Below, in pieces: positions 36,483-37,828 of a stretch of 37,828 bases of DNA. The stretch lies in IMG/VR virus record IMGVR_UViG_3300034102_000945, positions 1 to 37,828 of that record; one strand, given 5' to 3'. The translations under genes and the position numbers were made by a program. The stretch is from a virus. A model generated the notes under the pieces. That model worked only from the letters and a program-made list of their open reading frames with translations. It was not told where the DNA came from and did no database searches. Positions within the stretch are counted from its first letter, which is position 1. Each line of letters starts with the position of its first letter.

Positions 36483-36775
36483 ACCCCGAATACGAAGCGC
36501 ACGAACGCTTGTGCAAATCCATCGGAGACATGGCGAAGGAGAACGAGGCTCTTAAGCAGCACGTCACCCAACTCGAAAACCGTCTCCGCGCTCTGTGGGA
36601 CAAGCTGGAGGGAGAACGGAAGTACTACAACGAACACATCCGCCAACTGGAACTAGCTGGCAACGCGATGTACGCATTCATCAACCCTCCATATCCGAGC
36701 ATGAGAACCACCCGAATGGACAACCTATTGCAGGGCTGGGACGACGCTAAGATTGGGAAGGAGGGGAAGCTGTGA
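36479..36775 (+). CDS. array protein 7, coiled coil, 98 aa
   Basis: ATG overlap start. A long coil (ENEALKQHVTQLENRLRALW) leads to HIRQLELAGNAMYAF, a diverged form of the shared motif. Ends KIGKEGKL with AAGGAGG for the next GTG. Confidence 0.65.
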   Translation: MNPEYEAHERLCKSIGDMAKENEALKQHVTQLENRLRALWDKLEGERKYYNEHIRQLELAGNAMYAFINPPYPSMRTTRMDNLLQGWDDAKIGKEGKL

Positions 36776-36900
36776 GATTCAAGGAATGGTTGGGGTACAT
36801 GAAAGAAGAACTGGAGTTCCACAAGCGACATCCAGAACTGTGGCTTGCACTTGTGATTGCTGGTTCGGCTTACTTCATACTGAAGGAGGTAAATCGGTGA
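36772..36900 (+). CDS. very small one-TM membrane protein, 42 aa
   Basis: GTG overlap start. A charged N-terminal half (FKEWLGYMKEELEFHKRH) is followed by one short hydrophobic helix (LWLALVIAGSAYFIL). The stop overlaps the next GTG and AAGGAGG lies just upstream of it. The third membrane protein in the array. Confidence 0.6.
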   Translation: MRFKEWLGYMKEELEFHKRHPELWLALVIAGSAYFILKEVNR

Positions 36901-37100
36901 AACGCTACACCCACATCGTGTTGCGACGAATGCCTCCTTTGAACGGATTCAGCATCAAGACTCCAGAAGGTAAGTTCCTAAGCGACATGCGTCCACGGGG
37001 CATTGTGATGGAACTCAATCGTCTCAACGACCGCATCAAAGAACTAGAAGCCAAAGTGGACGAGTTGAACGACCTCGAAAAATGGTTGGAGGGAAGATGA
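36897..37100 (+). CDS. array protein 8, coiled-coil motif, 67 aa
   Basis: GTG overlap start. Basic head (RYTHIVLRRMPPLNGFSIK), then LNRLNDRIKELEAKVDELND. The end LEGR overlaps the next ATG; GGAGGG lies in the last codons. Confidence 0.65.
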   Translation: MKRYTHIVLRRMPPLNGFSIKTPEGKFLSDMRPRGIVMELNRLNDRIKELEAKVDELNDLEKWLEGR

Positions 37101-37315
37101 TTGTACCCATTGGCCCAGCCGCATTCGTGTTCCGCCACAATCGAACCGGCCAGATTGTCGTCGCACCCAGCGAGCGATGGCATGAGTACTACGACAACAA
37201 AGAGGACTGGGAACATACCGCGAGCGTGAATGCTTGCGGAGCTTTACAGTACATCATCGACGCCAAACCAGCTGAGAGGAACCGATACATCAAATCGCTT
37301 ACGGAGAAACCATGA
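37097..37315 (+). CDS. array-region protein without coil, 72 aa
   Basis: ATG overlap start. Strand-rich head (VPIGPAAFVFRHNRTGQIVV), an acidic/aromatic middle (ERWHEYYDNKEDWEH) and a basic end. No shared motif. Coupled on both sides. Confidence 0.6.
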   Translation: MIVPIGPAAFVFRHNRTGQIVVAPSERWHEYYDNKEDWEHTASVNACGALQYIIDAKPAERNRYIKSLTEKP

Positions 37316-37527
37316 AACGCTGGAACAAGAAAGCATGGCCTTTACTGGCAGGAACCAAGAATGGAAACACCATCAGAGTCTGGTGCCCATATTGTCGGAT
37401 TCACCATGTGCATGGATGGGACAAGGACTGTTCAGATTCCGATGCAACCCATCGAGTGGCACACTGCCTGCCTGGTGGACCATTCCGCGAGACAGGGTAC
37501 TACATCACTGTGGAGCCAATACTATGA
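37312..37527 (+). CDS. zinc-ribbon-like small protein, 71 aa
   Basis: ATG overlap start. CPYC with a following HHVHGW, and later HRVAHC, supplies Cys/His ligands for a small zinc ribbon. Such proteins are frequent among unassigned phage genes. It may bind nucleic acid. The pattern is a distant parallel to the CIHC protein that crosses the window edge. Confidence 0.65.
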   Translation: MKRWNKKAWPLLAGTKNGNTIRVWCPYCRIHHVHGWDKDCSDSDATHRVAHCLPGGPFRETGYYITVEPIL

Positions 37528-37703
37528 CCATCGAAGAAATGAGAACCATTGACGCCGTCAAGACTTGGAAGGAATTGGAGGAGGCCAAGGAACGGATCAA
37601 GCGGCTGGAGACAGCCATCCGATCCACACTCGAAGCCAATCGACACCTGGCCGACGGCGACAACTGCACCCTGATCGAACTCAAGAAAGCCCTAACAGAC
37701 TAA
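37524..37703 (+). CDS. array protein 9, coiled-coil motif, 59 aa
   Basis: ATG overlap start. Almost all coil: TWKELEEAKERIKRLETAIR and a polar end. Followed by a 12-base gap with AGAAGGGG before the last gene. Confidence 0.65.
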   Translation: MTIEEMRTIDAVKTWKELEEAKERIKRLETAIRSTLEANRHLADGDNCTLIELKKALTD

Positions 37704-37715
37704 TAGAAGGGGAAA

Positions 37716-37828
37716 ATGACGATACTTCAACAATTGGGGTTGACCAAGGAGTCCATGTCTCGCATGGTGGGCCACGTCACTCCGTTCAAGGATCCGAACC
37801 CTCGGATCAACCGGCGGTGGCCGGCTGT
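37716..37828 (+). CDS. 5' part of a small zinc-ribbon-like array protein (continues at 1)
   Basis: ATG at 37716 with GAAGGGG upstream. The 37 full codons seen (HTH-like LTKESMSRMVGH, then VTPFKDPNPRINRRWPA) end with two bases that base 1 completes. The joined product is 79 aa. The HTH-like head plus CIHC resembles small phage DNA-binding proteins. Function unknown. Confidence 0.65.
   Translation, partial: MTILQQLGLTKESMSRMVGHVTPFKDPNPRINRRWPA

Overview
The window reads as one complete genome of a tailed double-stranded DNA phage with siphovirus gene content, about 37.8 kb. All roughly 70 genes I accept lie on the + strand, most overlap by 1-4 bases (ATGA or GTGA), and most of the sequence is GC-rich. 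The last open frame (from 37716) runs off the right edge and continues in the same frame into the left edge (1-127), giving a 79-residue protein. This implies a circular or circularly permuted assembly. I see no integrase, no recognisable repressor, no DNA polymerase and no rRNA. The host cannot be named; a lipoprotein spanin candidate and the lysis-type genes suggest a Gram-negative bacterium.

Layout. (a) 1-5077: end of the small-gene array, small DNA-binding-type proteins, a metallophosphoesterase, a replication initiator with an iteron-like cluster inside its gene, a DnaC-like AAA+ helicase loader, an SSB-like protein and a Nu1-like small terminase. (b) 5074-8278: a ParB-like protein, a Mom-like DNA-modification enzyme and the GpA-type large terminase. 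(c) 8268-14811: portal, ClpP-type head protease fused to a scaffold-like region, major capsid protein, connector and tail-completion proteins, tail tube protein. (d) 14824-19000: fibre/decoration proteins, tandem paralogues, two holin candidates and a lipoprotein. (e) 19003-27642: tail chaperone with probable -1 frameshift, tape measure, DUF2163/BR0599 protein, NlpC/P60-like peptidase and a 974-residue tail-tip protein. (f) 27688-33739: recombination and nucleotide genes (annealing-protein candidate, DUF2800 exonuclease, MazG-like pyrophosphohydrolase, OB-fold protein, RusA resolvase) and a small transglycosylase endolysin candidate. (g) 33747-37828 and on to 527: an array of small genes, most sharing a short coiled-coil motif and an identical style of gene junction.

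The most striking signal is at 6361-6436. The last part of the Mom-like gene can be folded into a tRNA cloverleaf: a perfect 7-bp acceptor stem, U73 and encoded CCA, a 5-bp anticodon stem with a seven-base loop (U33, anticodon CCC, A37) and a TC-G-A T-loop. It carries the main glycine identity elements of bacterial tRNA-Gly (G1:C72, C2:G71, U73, C35, C36). The base made by phage Mu Mom is formally adenine carrying glycinamide, and the group donor is, to my knowledge, unresolved. A glycine-type tRNA-like element inside a mom-like gene therefore suggests that glycyl-tRNA could be the donor. That link is inference, but it is directly testable.
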